DNA of 14,473 nucleotides from assembly GCA_030699345.1 (NCBI GenBank), contig JAUYMX010000332.1:1-14473 (forward strand). The letters are read 5' to 3'. Source of the DNA: Methylococcaceae bacterium (GTDB lineage: Bacteria; Pseudomonadota; Gammaproteobacteria; Methylococcales; Methylomonadaceae). Position numbers and translations under genes: made by a program. Positions 7,256 to 14,132 of this stretch are shown here, one piece after another (the stretch's first letter is position 1; the number at the start of each line of letters is the position of its first letter). Below the pieces are notes generated by a model. The model was not told where the DNA came from, made no database searches, and saw only the letters and a program-made list of their open reading frames with translations.

Positions 7256-7287
7256 AAAAGGCTTGCAGCAATGCAAGCCTTTTTTTT
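7256..7287 (+). terminator. Intrinsic terminator behind the tRNA-Asn fragment
   Basis: A perfect stem GGCTTGCA / TGCAAGCC with loop GCAA, extended by AAAA/TTTT pairs, is followed by a run of eight T in total. This is a strong textbook terminator, placed 8 nt after the CCA of the tRNA piece, and presumably the original terminator of the tRNA-Asn gene. Confidence 0.85.
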
Positions 7288-7408
7288 GCCTGATTTTTGA
7301 TCCATCCCCTGTCCAAAGATCTCAGTTTCTTGATCTTGAATTGTGCGGTTCTTATCGTCTGTTGGACTTTGTACCTAGCCGGGTCGGTCATACAGCATTA
7401 TGAATTCC

Positions 7409-7425
7409 AAAGATAAAATATCTTT
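7409..7425. promoter_or_regulatory. Dyad and possible -10 upstream of the desaturase
   Basis: AAAGATA and TATCTTT form a perfect 7-bp dyad around AAA, centred about 29 bp before the desaturase ATG. The hexamer TAAAAT at 7414-7419 inside it is a fair -10 match, but no good -35 is seen at the usual distance. A repressor site overlapping a promoter is one reading. Confidence 0.35.
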
Positions 7426-7445
7426 CCGCGTGTGTACTGTTCGCA

Positions 7446-8684
7446 ATGAACGGCGATCATCAATTTATGCTCAAAACGGCTACGCACGCTATGTCATCAG
7501 TGGCTAACATGAAGTTATTAAACATCCCACCCCAGCATATCTTTAAGAGGCAATACGTTTTGAGTTTACATAGTTACCAGTCGGTCGATCGCGAACAACT
7601 AGCCAAGGACATCACCAAACTCCATCAACAAGCCTTAGCTAATATTGGGGATGCGGATTTTAGGCATTTAAAAAAAATGGAACGATGGGGGAAAGTTTGC
7701 TCGGTCATCGGTTATGGCACAGCCTGGATATTCCCTAATCCAATTTCTGCACTCCTCATCAGTCAGGGTAGTTTCACGCGTTGGACGCAAGTAGGACATC
7801 CTGTAGTCCATAGAGGCTATGACAAAACTAAGAACGTTGATAAAAATTACACCAGCAAAAAATTTGCCCAAGGCTGGCGACGTTTTTTGGACTGGCCAGA
7901 CTGGTTTACTGTCGCAGGCTGGCAGCACGAGCATAATCAATTGCACCATTACCGCTTGGGTGAAAAAGCCGACCCCAATAATGCCCAACACAACATGGAA
8001 TGGCTAAGACAATCCAGCCTGCCGATGTGGCAACGCTATGCAATTGTGGCGTTATTTTCGGGCATCTGGAAAATCATTTATTACACCCCGCGTACCCATA
8101 AAGAAATGCATCTAAATGCTGCCCGACAACAGGGTAAACCCGCGCCGGTAATGACACGGACTGGTGCTTGGAGCCTATTTACGCAACAGGGGCGGGCGTT
8201 GTGGCTGCAAAGTATTTTGCCTTATACCGGCTATCGATTTGTACTGTTGCCGATGTTATTTTTACCGCTGGGCACGTTTGCCGCCGTTAGTGTGTTGATT
8301 AACTCCATACTGGCGGAAATTTTCACCAATATGCACAGTTTTTTGGTGATGATCCCGAATCATGCCGGTGATGATGTGATGATGTTTGATGAAAAAAGTC
8401 ATAGTAAGGGCGAGTTTTATTTGCGGCAGATTTTGGGGTCAGTTAACTATCCAACCGGCTCTAATTTCAACGATTTTTTTTATGGTTGGTTGAATTATCA
8501 AATCGAACATCATTTGTGGCCGGATATGCCGTTAAGTCAATATCAAATATTACAGCCGCAAGTAGTAGCTTTGTGCAAAGAACATAATATTCCTTATATT
8601 CAGGAATCAGTTTTTAAGCGATTGTTGAAAGCGGTGGATGTTATGGTAGGAAAAACCTCAATGCTGAAGCCGGTGGTAGTGTAA
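7446..8684 (+). CDS. Membrane fatty acid desaturase
   Basis: Integral-membrane, di-iron, O2-dependent acyl desaturase that would introduce a double bond into membrane fatty acids; 412 aa. The histidine clusters are present: HPVVH at 118-122, HEHNQLHH at 161-168 and QIEHH at 352-356. Hydrophobic pairs lie near 80-105 and 240-290. The order and the HHLWPDMP context fit the FA_desaturase family. The first ATG (7446) has no Shine-Dalgarno; ATGs at 7470, 7491 and 7509 are alternatives, so up to about 20 N-terminal residues may not be real. It is monocistronic in appearance, with its own dyad upstream and hairpins downstream. Base composition is lower in G+C than the efflux region. Position specificity and acyl-lipid versus acyl-CoA substrate cannot be read from the sequence. 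Confidence 0.9.
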   Translation: MNGDHQFMLKTATHAMSSVANMKLLNIPPQHIFKRQYVLSLHSYQSVDREQLAKDITKLHQQALANIGDADFRHLKKMERWGKVCSVIGYGTAWIFPNPISALLISQGSFTRWTQVGHPVVHRGYDKTKNVDKNYTSKKFAQGWRRFLDWPDWFTVAGWQHEHNQLHHYRLGEKADPNNAQHNMEWLRQSSLPMWQRYAIVALFSGIWKIIYYTPRTHKEMHLNAARQQGKPAPVMTRTGAWSLFTQQGRALWLQSILPYTGYRFVLLPMLFLPLGTFAAVSVLINSILAEIFTNMHSFLVMIPNHAGDDVMMFDEKSHSKGEFYLRQILGSVNYPTGSNFNDFFYGWLNYQIEHHLWPDMPLSQYQILQPQVVALCKEHNIPYIQESVFKRLLKAVDVMVGKTSMLKPVVV

Positions 8685-8690
8685 TAAACC

Positions 8691-8720
8691 AAGCTGCTAG
8701 TGAACTTTTAAGCGGCTTTT
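8691..8720 (+). terminator. Probable intrinsic terminator after the desaturase
   Basis: AAGCTGCT pairs with AGCGGCTT (one U-G wobble) across a 12-nt loop, ending in a TTTT tract. It starts 7 nt after the desaturase stop. The loop is long and the T-tract short, so it is a moderate candidate. Confidence 0.45.
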
Positions 8721-8730
8721 AGTTAACCAG

Positions 8731-8758
8731 GCCCCCAACGATTAGAATCGATGGGGGC
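8731..8758. repeat. Strong G+C-rich hairpin
   Basis: GCCCCCA and TGGGGGC form a 7-bp stem, followed by an A-A mismatch and an inner CGAT/ATCG stem with a TAGA loop. No T-tract follows on either strand. It may back up the preceding terminator or protect the 3' end of the desaturase message. Confidence 0.55.
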
Positions 8759-9059
8759 AAGTAAATGAATAGCATGCTTCGGTAAAGCCGCAAATCAAAA
8801 ACTGCAATAGCTGCAATTTCTTTAATCGAAAAAACCCGTCACACGCGCTCTTAGCTATGAGTGCGTTACTGTCTAATAAGCCCGTTTATCGATAAATGCG
8901 GCAACATCAAAAAATCCATATAGGCATTTTCAGTGCATTGTAGGTTGCACAGCTGATCAATCAGCTCTTGGAAAACGTGCGCATAAAACATGAATCATGT
9001 TTTATGATGTTGCATTACCCACATAATTTATGCCGAATTGATGCACAACACCTATTTCG
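8759..9059. promoter_or_regulatory. Palindrome-rich control region of the sigma-54 activator
   Basis: No coding sequence is seen. Three separate dyads occur: TTTATCGATAAA at 8885-8896, AGCTGAT/ATCAGCT at 8951-8966, and a 25-bp one at 8982-9006. CATAAT at 9022-9027 is a possible -10, but its -35 is weak. The region probably contains the promoter and operators of the downstream activator gene. Confidence 0.4.
8982..9006. promoter_or_regulatory. 25-bp perfect palindrome, likely operator
   Basis: CATAAAACATGA is followed by a central A and then its exact complement TCATGTTTTATG: twelve pairs without mismatch. It ends 53 bp before the activator start codon, overlapping the place where a -35 would fall for the CATAAT at 9022. 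Length and symmetry fit a site for a dimeric DNA-binding protein, possibly autoregulatory. Confidence 0.6.
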
Positions 9060-11045
9060 ATGAGTAATAACAACAATACCTTAATCGAATTGACCGCACA
9101 TGTGCAGTTTCAGTCTTTATTGGCAGAGCTATCTGCTAGTTTTGTTCGTATTTCACCCGATAAAGTCGACCAAGAAATTCAGAAGAGCCTACAGCGGATT
9201 GCCGAAAACTTGGACATTGATCAAGTTAGCTTGGGGATGATTACCGCCGATAGGCACGATTTCTATTCGAAATATACCTATGCTAAATCTGGTACAAAGC
9301 CGTGGGAAGCTGAGTCACTGATGTCGGAAGTCCCTTACGTGACCCAAGTTCTTCTGGGCGGCCAGCCCTTTATTATGCATGACGTGGATGAACTGCCGGC
9401 TGAAGCCGCTAAAGATAGAGACGGCTTTCTTCGTTATGGGATTAAAGCTGATTTGATTTTTCCTTTTATCGTAGGTGGACATTTGACCGGTGGTATTGGT
9501 TTTGCGTCCGCTCATCCCAGACAATGGAGTGATGCCATTGTGCGAGGGTTGGGACTGATTGCTGATGTGTTTGCCAATGTGTTGGAACGGCAAATGGCCG
9601 TACAAACCTTGCAAGCCAAAGAGGAGCAAATGCGTTTAGCCGCAGAAGCTGGCAACATTGGTCTTTGGGTGTGGAATATTCCGCAGGATACGATATGGGC
9701 GACCGAAAGAGCGCGAAAGTTGTATGGCGTGATGGATCACGAAAAACTGAATTTGCAGCGCTTTCTGGATTGCTTGCATGCAGAAGATAGGCAACGAGTC
9801 AGGGCAACGGTGCAAGGGCTATTGCAGGGCGCAACTGAGCTGCGTGATGAATATCGTGTGGTGCATCCTGATGCCAGCGAGCACTGGATCTGCGCCAGCG
9901 GTCGTTGCCTAGCTGGCGCCGATGGCCAGCCCGAACAATTGATGGGAGTCAGCCTAAATATCACCGAGTCCCGGAGCACTCAATTAGCGTTAGAACAGTC
10001 CAATAGAGAGCTGAACACTGCGCTGGAAGAAATACATCAACTTAAAGACCAGTTACAGCAGGAAAATATTTTTCTACGCCACGAAATATCGGGGCACCAG
10101 GATTTAGGGAAAATTGTCTGCGGTAGCCCGGCAATGCGCCTTATTACCAGCCAAATCGAACAAGTTGCACCTACCCCGGCTTCGGTACTTATTCTGGGTG
10201 AAACCGGCACAGGCAAAGAGCTGTTGGCAACCGCTATTCACAAAGCCAGCGTACGCAAAGATCTTCCGATGATTCGGGTAAACTGCGCAGCTATTCCAGC
10301 CGCATTGATCGAAAGCGAACTGTTTGGACGTGAAAAAGGCGCTTACACCGGCGCGCTTTCCAAGCAGATTGGTCGCTTCGAATTAGCCCATGGCTCAACG
10401 TTGTTTCTCGATGAGATAGGCGAGTTGCCGCTGGATGCTCAAGCCAAGATACTGCGGGTATTGCAAGAAAAAGAAATCGAGCGTTTGGGGAGTCCAAAAT
10501 CGATCAAGGTAGATGTCCGGGTCATTGCTGCGACCAACCGCAACCTGTCACAAGAGGTTGTTGAGGGGCGATTTCGTGAAGATCTTTATTACCGCCTGAA
10601 TGTGTTTCCTATCCAGGTACCAGCGCTGCGCGACAGGCGGGAGGATATTCCGAAATTGGTCGAAGCGTTTATAGAAGAGTTTGCCAGAGCCATGGACAAA
10701 TCGATTGATGTGGTGGCTAAAACCAGTTTGCAGGCGCTGTGCAACTATGATTGGCCGGGTAATATTCGTGAATTGCGTAATGTCATAGAGCGGGCCGTGA
10801 TTCTTGCCAGAGGCCCGGTGCTTAAAATTATGCTGCCCAATGATGCACTGACGGCTGCGCTGCCCACACATGCCAAATTGCTGTCGCTTGAGGAGGTCGA
10901 GCGTGAGCATATTCTCCGAGTATTGGATTCATGTGGCTGGCGAGTTCGTGGTCAAGGCGGTGCAGCTGCGATTCTTGGGCTTAATCCTAGTACGCTCGAA
11001 AGCCGCATGCTCAAGCTTGGCATTCACCGGCCGTCTTCTTCTTAA
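9060..11045 (+). CDS. Sigma-54-dependent activator, GAF-PAS-AAA+-Fis
   Basis: Enhancer-binding protein that opens sigma-54 promoters by ATP hydrolysis; 661 aa. Order: N-terminal GAF-like sensor (about 15-180), PAS/PAC (about 191-305), a coiled-coil linker (about 310-345), an AAA+ domain with Walker A GETGTGKE (380-387), the sigma-54 contact loop GAYTGA (427-432, a tolerated variant of GAFTGA) and Walker B LFLDEIG (448-454, D451-E452), and a Fis-type helix-turn-helix from about 631 to 655. There is no receiver domain, so it probably senses a ligand or redox cue directly instead of phosphorylation. The start has no clear Shine-Dalgarno, but no better in-frame ATG lies near. A sigma-54 promoter candidate lies 130 bp downstream, before the lipoprotein cluster, which is therefore the likely target. 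The signal is unknown. Confidence 0.95.
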   Translation: MSNNNNTLIELTAHVQFQSLLAELSASFVRISPDKVDQEIQKSLQRIAENLDIDQVSLGMITADRHDFYSKYTYAKSGTKPWEAESLMSEVPYVTQVLLGGQPFIMHDVDELPAEAAKDRDGFLRYGIKADLIFPFIVGGHLTGGIGFASAHPRQWSDAIVRGLGLIADVFANVLERQMAVQTLQAKEEQMRLAAEAGNIGLWVWNIPQDTIWATERARKLYGVMDHEKLNLQRFLDCLHAEDRQRVRATVQGLLQGATELRDEYRVVHPDASEHWICASGRCLAGADGQPEQLMGVSLNITESRSTQLALEQSNRELNTALEEIHQLKDQLQQENIFLRHEISGHQDLGKIVCGSPAMRLITSQIEQVAPTPASVLILGETGTGKELLATAIHKASVRKDLPMIRVNCAAIPAALIESELFGREKGAYTGALSKQIGRFELAHGSTLFLDEIGELPLDAQAKILRVLQEKEIERLGSPKSIKVDVRVIAATNRNLSQEVVEGRFREDLYYRLNVFPIQVPALRDRREDIPKLVEAFIEEFARAMDKSIDVVAKTSLQALCNYDWPGNIRELRNVIERAVILARGPVLKIMLPNDALTAALPTHAKLLSLEEVEREHILRVLDSCGWRVRGQGGAAAILGLNPSTLESRMLKLGIHRPSSS

Positions 11046-11176
11046 AACGAATTTTCGGGGAATCCACGATATTTCGGATGATCTCTATGTCCCGACTTAG
11101 GCAGTGAGTTGATCTTTTTAACTTAACCTGCTGTTTTCCTCTGTGTTTTTCGAATAAAGCCCGCCGTCTCTAATTT

Positions 11177-11192
11177 CGGCATTACTTTTGCT
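11177..11192 (+). promoter_or_regulatory. Candidate sigma-54 (-24/-12) promoter
   Basis: CGGCAT, five bases, then TTGCT: the invariant GG (11178-11179) and GC (11190-11191) are separated by exactly ten bases, and GGCA and TTGCT match the consensus. Mismatches are C for T before GG and T for C after GGCA. Transcription would begin near 11203. The gene just upstream encodes a sigma-54 activator, which raises the likelihood. Confidence 0.6.
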
Positions 11193-11215
11193 GCATATTC
11201 ATTAATGATCTAACT

Positions 11216-11353
11216 GTGCTTCGTGTTAAGGCGGGTAAAACCAAGCCTATTAATAACATCGCAAGGCAATATTTCGCCATCATGCACATTGGATTTATCT
11301 GTTGGGCTTATGCTCTTCCTGTCGTTATTGGCTGGGCACGAAAGGTCTATTAA
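11216..11353 (+). CDS. Possible small membrane peptide (weak)
   Basis: A GTG-started frame of 45 codons with a hydrophobic C-terminal half (about residues 22-40, IMHIGFICWAYALPVVIGW) and a basic end. An internal ATG at 11282 would give 23 aa. No Shine-Dalgarno is visible for either start. It begins about 13 nt after the predicted sigma-54 start site and stops 30 bp before the SYLF gene. I do not recognise it; it may be a leader peptide, a small membrane protein or chance. Confidence 0.2.
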   Translation: MLRVKAGKTKPINNIARQYFAIMHIGFICWAYALPVVIGWARKVY

Positions 11354-11383
11354 TACGTTTAACACACGACAGAGGAATGACTA

Positions 11384-12001
11384 ATGAGAGCTTTACAATT
11401 CAAACCGCATCCATCAAATCAAAATCAAACAGGCCGCTATTTCGGGCCAATCATTTGTTTGTTGTTGATGTTTTTACCGATACTGGCTGGCTGCCAATCC
11501 GTCGGTGATTCCCGGGCTGACTCAACGACCAATGCTGCACAAATCGATAGTGATGTCAGTGCTGCTCTAAGCGAACTATACGAAACCACGCCCGCAGCCA
11601 GATCTCTGGCGGCAAAAGCCAAAGGGATATTGGTATTTCCAAATGTCGTTAAAGCCGGATTTATCGGCGGTGCCGAATACGGCAAGGGCGCTATGCGTAA
11701 AAAAGGCCGAACTACCGGTTACTACAACATCGTCGCCGGATCTTATGGTTTGCAAGCCGGGGTGCAAAAGTTTAGTTACGCGATGTTTTTTATGAATGAT
11801 GCCGCGCTGGCCAGTCTGGATAGTAGCAGTGGTTTTGAAGTCGGTGTGGGTCCGAATATCGTAATTCTGGATGAAGGCATGGCTAAGAAAGCCACTACTA
11901 CCACGCTACGTGATGATGTATATGCCTTCGTATTTGGCCAAAGAGGCTTAATGGCCGGACTGGGTCTACAGGGTTCCAAGATCACCCGTATCAACCCTTG
12001 A
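11384..12001 (+). CDS. SYLF (Ysc84-like) domain lipoprotein
   Basis: Envelope lipoprotein of 205 aa. After a basic leader, a hydrophobic segment ends in the lipobox ILAGC with C37 as the lipidation site. From about residue 70 it shows the SYLF/Ysc84 signature (AKGILVFPNVVKAGFIGGAEYGKG in overlapping parts, then GSYGLQAGVQKFSYAMFFMND and a C-terminal GLMAGLGLQGSKI). SYLF domains bind phosphoinositides in eukaryotes; in bacteria they are mostly secreted or lipid-anchored and of unclear role. The start is supported by GAGGA 7 nt before the ATG. It is the first of three closely spaced genes and lies downstream of the sigma-54 promoter candidate, so control by the upstream activator is inferred. 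Confidence 0.9.
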   Translation: MRALQFKPHPSNQNQTGRYFGPIICLLLMFLPILAGCQSVGDSRADSTTNAAQIDSDVSAALSELYETTPAARSLAAKAKGILVFPNVVKAGFIGGAEYGKGAMRKKGRTTGYYNIVAGSYGLQAGVQKFSYAMFFMNDAALASLDSSSGFEVGVGPNIVILDEGMAKKATTTTLRDDVYAFVFGQRGLMAGLGLQGSKITRINP

Positions 12002-12010
12002 GGGTGATAC
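11988..12010 (+). other. Hairpin across the SYLF stop codon
   Basis: GTATCAACCC and GGGTGATAC pair with one bulged A around a TTGA loop, overlapping the TGA stop. There is no T-tract. An mRNA-stabilising or attenuating hairpin between the first and second gene of the cluster is plausible. Confidence 0.35.
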
Positions 12011-12068
12011 GTCAATTAGCACGTAATAGTGATTTAAATCCCCTATTTTTTAATAATCAGGAGAATCA

Positions 12069-12773
12069 ATGATGGTACGCACTAGCAATCACAACACAGT
12101 GGCTATTTTCGGGCTGGCATTCGCTCTGTCCATGTCGGCCTGTACGCCAATCAAACAAGCAAGAGATGTCGAGCAATCAGGTTTTTTGGGCGATTATTCT
12201 GCGTTGCAGGAAGGCAAAGACGGCGAGGCACTGAAAATATATATTAATCCGCAGTATCAACAATCCTGCAAAGGCTATGACAAAGTGATTATCGAACCGG
12301 TTACGATTTGGGTACGGGAAAACAGTGATTTGGCTGACCTTCCGGCCGCCGATCGTCAAACCCTGGTTAACCATCTGCATGGTTCACTGGTTAGTGAAAT
12401 CGGTAAACATTACCAAATCGTAAACACACCGCAGCCCGGCACCTTGCGGATTAAAACCGCGATTACCGAAGCCGAAGGCTCTTGGGCCACCCTGGACACT
12501 GTATCGTCGTTCGTGCCCCAGTTGTTGGTGATGTCGAAATTGAAAGAAGTGGCGACCGGTACCGGCACTTTCGTCGGCAAGGCCAGCGGTGAAGCCGATA
12601 TAACCGATGCGATAACCGGTGAGCGTATCGCCGCTGCAGCCGACCGTATCGTCGGCGCGAAATCAGTCACTGGTGTGACCAGCAAATGGGACGACGTTAC
12701 CAGAGCCTTTGACTTTTGGTCCGGACGCATGGCTTACCGTTTGGTGAACTGTGGAGCCATGCCCCCAGAGTAA
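12069..12773 (+). CDS. DUF3313 family lipoprotein
   Basis: Predicted periplasmic lipoprotein of 234 aa. The N-terminal hydrophobic stretch ends in a loose lipobox (SMSAC, C25). The following SGFLGDYSALQEG is the characteristic beginning of DUF3313 proteins, and the later GEADITDAITGERIAA segment is also typical. The family's function is not established. Ribosome site AGGAG precedes tandem ATGATG codons; the second ATG (12072) is equally possible. It follows the SYLF gene by 67 bp and precedes the glycine-zipper gene by 51 bp, all on one strand with good ribosome sites, so a single transcript is likely. Confidence 0.85.
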   Translation: MMVRTSNHNTVAIFGLAFALSMSACTPIKQARDVEQSGFLGDYSALQEGKDGEALKIYINPQYQQSCKGYDKVIIEPVTIWVRENSDLADLPAADRQTLVNHLHGSLVSEIGKHYQIVNTPQPGTLRIKTAITEAEGSWATLDTVSSFVPQLLVMSKLKEVATGTGTFVGKASGEADITDAITGERIAAAADRIVGAKSVTGVTSKWDDVTRAFDFWSGRMAYRLVNCGAMPPE

Positions 12774-12824
12774 TCATTTAGCTTAATTAGTTTCAATTAA
12801 CTGACTCAATACAGGAGTGAAAAA

Positions 12825-13298
12825 ATGAATTTCAAACACAGAACAATCCGTAACAGTTTGTTGGCAGGCATTTTATTGCTGAGCACGGGATTAATGACAG
12901 CATGGGCTCAAGGCGCGCTAATGATTTACCCGGCAGCCGGTCAAAGCCCTCAGCAGCAACAGCAAGACCAGTATCAGTGCCATAGTTGGTCAGTTCAGCA
13001 ATCCGGATATGACCCCACTAATCCACCGGCGCAAAGTTCAGGGCCATCTTTTGGTAGTTCAGCTAAAGAAACTTTACGCGGTGGTGCTCGTGGTGCGGCA
13101 GCCGGCGCCGCTATTGGTGCGATTGCCGGTGATGCCGGTAAAGGTGCAGCTATAGGTGCCGCCGCAGGCGGTATGAAGCGCGGGTTTCAGGAGCGCGATA
13201 GGCAGTCGCAAGCCGCGTCGGCGCCACCTCCGGGTCTGGATAACTATAACCGGGCGATGAAATCCTGTTTGGGAGCGCTAGGCTATTCGGTTAATTAA
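12825..13298 (+). CDS. Glycine-zipper envelope protein
   Basis: Secreted or membrane-inserted protein of 157 aa. A signal peptide with cleavage probably after AWA (about residue 28) is followed by a glutamine-rich stretch. A glycine zipper of about residues 85-117 (RGGARGAAAGAAIGAIAG and continuing) is interrupted by the charged turn GDAGKG, as in two-helix glycine-zipper membrane hairpins. Two cysteines, C52 in YQCHSW and C148 in MKSCLG, lie at the positions where related proteins have a conserved pair and may form a disulfide. The ribosome site CAGGAG is well placed. It is the last gene of the three-gene cluster. Its role is unknown; related proteins are associated with envelope integrity or channels, which is only a hint. 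Confidence 0.85.
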   Translation: MNFKHRTIRNSLLAGILLLSTGLMTAWAQGALMIYPAAGQSPQQQQQDQYQCHSWSVQQSGYDPTNPPAQSSGPSFGSSAKETLRGGARGAAAGAAIGAIAGDAGKGAAIGAAAGGMKRGFQERDRQSQAASAPPPGLDNYNRAMKSCLGALGYSVN

Positions 13299-13319
13299 TA
13301 CTCCGACTGACTGAATTAA

Positions 13320-13568
13320 AAATCTCTGGGTAACCAATTCTTCAGCCTTGCCAAGTGCTCCAACAGAATATTACGGATTATCATCGATAACCCTCGGGTT
13401 GGCCTTGGCAGAGGAGGTTCCGGCTCCAGCATGTTCGGAAATGGCCTTATTGATTTGGGTGCGTTGGTAGGCAATTACGCTAAGGAAGCGCTGATTAAAT
13501 CCTTCGACAGGCTCTCGGCAATTGCTCCTGCGTTGCCCTACCTCCTGCATCCATGCAGTCGAGGATGA
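13320..13568 (+). pseudogene. Decayed or interrupted open frame
   Basis: An 83-codon open frame without a supported start; the first ATG is at 13431 (45 codons). The part before 13481 reads as plausible protein (NPRVGLGRGGSGSSMFGNGL, then IDLGALVGNYA). From 13481 on, the frame runs into the inverted-repeat element, where the residues are merely the translation of the repeat. This looks like a gene 3' end overwritten by the insertion. I do not recognise the family. Confidence 0.25.
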
Positions 13569-13643
13569 ACGGTAACATATTGATTTCGTTCGTGGTGAGC
13601 TTGTCGAACCATGAGCGAAAACTATTTGTTCAGCGCTTCCTTA
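13481..13643. mobile_element. MITE/REP-like element with terminal inverted repeats
   Basis: The ends TAAGGAAGCGCTGA (13481-13494) and TCAGCGCTTCCTTA (13630-13643) are perfect 14-bp inverted repeats. Inside them a second inverted pair, TTCGACAGGCTC (13503-13514) and GAGCTTGTCGAA (13597-13608), matches at 11 of 12 positions. The TTCGACARGCTC core is the widely distributed REP-type palindrome. No transposase is encoded in its 163 bp, so it would be non-autonomous, mobilised in trans. Target-site duplications were not recognised. Confidence 0.65.
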
Positions 13644-13799
13644 ACGATCTTTTTATTGGGTCGTTAGCCGGAGAAGCAGGGCCTGTCTTAAGCGTTAGTG
13701 CAGGGGGCGGCTGGGGTCGCCGTAGACATAATGATCCCGTAATATTTTCTGATTTTAAGATAATCAATTATTGGCACATTTAATGGTTACTCATTGGGC

Positions 13800-14132
13800 A
13801 TGATTGAACTACATCTGACTCTTAAAGTTCCGCTAAAAAAGGTCCGCGCCATGACTGAAGCATTGCAAGCGCTTGCCAAAAACGTGCGTTCAGAGCCTGG
13901 GTGCCTCAATGTGGAACTGTATAAAACTGTAGGCTCGCCATGCACCCTTTGTTATGACGAAATTTGGGAGTCGGAAATAGGGCTACGCCGAATGATTGCT
14001 TCCAAACATTTCAGTCAATTGGCGTCCTTGATGGAACTTTCCACCGAACCGCCCAATTGCCAGTTTCGGTTTATTAGTCAAACGCATGGGCTTGAATTTG
14101 CCGAGCGGGTAAGAGGTGGCCTGCCTACATAA
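13800..14132 (+). CDS. Antibiotic biosynthesis monooxygenase (ABM) fold protein
   Basis: Small dimeric alpha-beta-barrel protein of the ABM/YgiN type, 110 aa from the ATG at 13800. The family core is present: a first strand (IELHLTLKV), a helix (MTEALQALAKNVRSEPGC), then LNVELYKTVG, a strand-rich CYDEIWES, IASKHFSQL and the late segment MELSTEPP. ABM proteins include quinol monooxygenases and many uncharacterised ones; no cofactor is bound by most. A TTG two codons earlier (13794) is an alternative start. No clear Shine-Dalgarno is visible. It stands alone on its strand, between the inverted-repeat element and a transposase end. The precise reaction cannot be assigned. Confidence 0.8.
   Translation: MIELHLTLKVPLKKVRAMTEALQALAKNVRSEPGCLNVELYKTVGSPCTLCYDEIWESEIGLRRMIASKHFSQLASLMELSTEPPNCQFRFISQTHGLEFAERVRGGLPT

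Larger units (their letters stand above)
11046..11383. other. Control region between activator and lipoprotein cluster
   Basis: No gene with a clear start is visible. It contains the sigma-54 promoter candidate at 11177-11192 and, after it, an unusually long presumed leader of about 180 nt. That leader holds a small open frame (11216-11353) and a dyad CTGTCGT/ACGACAG (11319-11325, 11366-11372) whose right arm abuts the ribosome site. No obvious terminator for the activator gene was found. Confidence 0.45.
13299..13799. other. Non-coding region with inverted-repeat insertion
   Basis: Between the glycine-zipper stop and the monooxygenase-like gene I see no intact gene. The contents are a possible gene remnant up to 13480, the MITE/REP-like element at 13481-13643, and about 150 bases of A+T-rich lead-in to the next gene that presumably contains its promoter. 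Confidence 0.5.

Noticed and set aside
7176..7391. Minus-strand frame of 71 codons containing SPGRARTADLVINR
   Set aside because: This peptide is the well-known antisense translation of a tRNA 3' end; it overlaps the tRNA-Asn fragment and its terminator and is not a gene.
10870..11100. Plus-strand frame of 76 codons overlapping the end of the activator gene
   Set aside because: It mostly overlaps the Fis-type domain in another frame and lacks a ribosome site.
13553..13783. Plus-strand frame of 76 codons containing FVVSLSNHERK
   Set aside because: The peptide is the translation of the REP-like inverted repeat, a common artefact; no ribosome site and no family match.
13771..13788. TTGGCAC resembling a sigma-54 -24 box before the ABM-like gene
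   Set aside because: The -12 position reads ATGGT without the invariant GC, and the predicted start site would fall on the start codon.
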